From positions 1 through 5,693 of the forward strand of contig DGIZ01000196.1 of NCBI GenBank assembly GCA_002386585.1: DNA of 5,693 nt. The letters run 5' to 3'. Of this stretch, positions 4,937 through 5,693 are shown in pieces (the stretch's first letter is position 1; each line of letters begins with the position of its first letter). Below the pieces are notes generated by a model, which saw only the letters and a list, made by a program, of their open reading frames with translations, did not search any database and was not told the origin of the DNA. This DNA is from Brevundimonas sp. UBA4609 (lineage in GTDB: Bacteria; Pseudomonadota; Alphaproteobacteria; Caulobacterales; Caulobacteraceae). Made by a program: the position numbers and the translations under genes.

Positions 4937-5693
4937 ATGGCTGATCCTTTCGATCTGACGGGCAAGGTCGCCCTGGTGACCGGCGGCAACACCGGCCTGG
5001 GTCAGGGCATCGCCCTGGCCCTGGCTGCGGCCGGGGCGGACGTCGCCTCGGTCGCCCGCCGGGCGTCAGACGACACCGTGGGCAAGGTCCTGGCCAAGGG
5101 CCGAAAGGCCGTCTCCGTCCAGGCCGATCTGACCTCCATGGAGCCGATCGAGCGGATTCTGGACGAGACCGAGGCCGCGCTCGGCCCGGTGGACATCCTG
5201 GTGAACAACGCCGGCATCATCCGCCGCGCCGACGCCGTGGATTTCACCGAGCAGGACTGGGACGACGTGATGAACGTCAACCTCAAGGTCCTCTTCTTCC
5301 TCAGCCAGGCGGCGGTGAAGCGGATGATCGCGGGCGACCGTCCGGGCAAGATCATCAACACCGCCTCCATGCTGTCCTATCAGGGCGGCATCCGGGTCCC
5401 GTCCTACACCGCGTCGAAATCCGGCGTGGCGGGGCTGACCAAGCTGATGGCCAATGAGTGGGCCAAGCATGGGATCAACGCCAACGCCATCGCACCGGGC
5501 TATTTCGCCACGGACAACACCCAGGCGCTGCAGGACGACCCGGTGCGCTCCAAGGAGATCCTCGGGCGCATTCCGGCCGGCCGCTGGGGCGATCCGGCCG
5601 ACCTGGGCGGCGCGGCCGTCTTCCTGGCCAGCCGCGCCAGCGACTATGTGCAGGGGATCACCCTGCCGGTCGACGGCGGCTGGCTGGCGCGCT
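4937..5693 (+). CDS. kduD: 2-dehydro-3-deoxy-D-gluconate 5-dehydrogenase (KduD), short-chain dehydrogenase (lacks only stop codon)
   Basis: This short-chain dehydrogenase/reductase catalyses reduction of 2,5-diketo-3-deoxygluconate to 2-keto-3-deoxygluconate, the step after KduI. The 252 visible residues contain the cofactor motif TGGNTGLG (15-22), NNAG (90-93), and the tetrad N115, S144, Y157 and K161 (YTASK). KduD-specific stretches are ASMLSYQGGIRVPSYTASKS (143-162), LMANEWAKHGIN (170-181) and the C-terminal VDGGWLAR (245-252). Known KduD proteins end with this same VDGGWLAR, so the protein appears complete. The single base T at 5693 is probably the first base of the stop codon. The start is ATG 4937 with AAGGGGA (4922..4928) 8 bases upstream. 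The residues after the second beta strand (VARRASDD, 39-46) lack the acidic residue expected of an NAD-preferring enzyme and carry R41-R42, which could favour NADP(H). Confidence 0.95.
   Translation, partial: MADPFDLTGKVALVTGGNTGLGQGIALALAAAGADVASVARRASDDTVGKVLAKGRKAVSVQADLTSMEPIERILDETEAALGPVDILVNNAGIIRRADAVDFTEQDWDDVMNVNLKVLFFLSQAAVKRMIAGDRPGKIINTASMLSYQGGIRVPSYTASKSGVAGLTKLMANEWAKHGINANAIAPGYFATDNTQALQDDPVRSKEILGRIPAGRWGDPADLGGAAVFLASRASDYVQGITLPVDGGWLAR

Noticed and set aside
3787..4992. 401-codon open frame on the minus strand across the lacI end, kduI and the start of kduD
   Set aside because: It spans two intergenic regions and the predicted operator, has no family motif, and lies opposite a certain kduI gene.
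1..5693. Novel defence or mobile system
   Set aside because: Every gene belongs to a recognisable catabolic, transport or regulatory family; there are no integrase, transposase, terminal repeat or nuclease signals.

Overview
The window looks like part of a pectin/hexuronate catabolism locus from a high-GC alphaproteobacterium. A Caulobacterales-type genome such as Brevundimonas or Caulobacter is my best guess, from GC-rich third codon positions, the style of the proteins and the gene combination. No phylogenetic marker is present, so the taxon is inference.

Layout. Five complete or essentially complete genes and one partial gene form two divergent blocks. The left block is on the minus strand. 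Read 5'->3' it holds a 2-keto-4-pentenoate hydratase/fumarylacetoacetase-fold protein (2712..1888), an ExuT-like MFS hexuronate transporter (1790..492) and the N-terminal 140 residues of an exported alpha/beta hydrolase of the acetylesterase type (420..1, running off the left edge). The right block is on the plus strand. It holds a LacI/GalR-family regulator (2884..3930, TTG start), kduI (4078..4923, GTG start) and kduD (4937 to the right edge, where only the end of the stop codon appears to be missing).

Regulation. A 15-bp sequence, TGACACCGGTT[T/A]CCA, occurs once in the divergent promoter region (2788..2802) and once just upstream of kduI (3992..4006), with 14 of 15 positions identical. 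It has the central CCGG, imperfect-palindrome form of a LacI-family operator. It overlaps a consensus-like -35 box (TTGACA) of the leftward promoter and a similar box (CTGACA) before kduI. The simplest reading is that the LacI-type protein represses both blocks, and probably itself, until a pectin-derived ketosugar acid appears.

How the genes work together (inference from known families). The exported esterase may remove acetyl groups from pectic or hemicellulosic material. The MFS protein would import hexuronates or a related sugar acid. KduI isomerises 5-dehydro-4-deoxy-D-glucuronate, the product of unsaturated galacturonate breakdown, to 2,5-diketo-3-deoxygluconate. KduD reduces that to 2-keto-3-deoxygluconate (KDG). 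Lyases, KDG kinase and KDPG aldolase are not in the window. The hydratase-like enzyme is the one catabolic gene whose step cannot be assigned.

Intergenic stretches are short (71, 97, about 170, 147 and 13 bases), so no region over 300 bases lacks a gene. I saw no RNA genes, mobile elements or CRISPR arrays. The genes are recognisable members of known families; the less ordinary points are the operator pair, a second shared 12-mer in the same two promoter regions, the unassigned hydratase-like enzyme and the cofactor loop of KduD.
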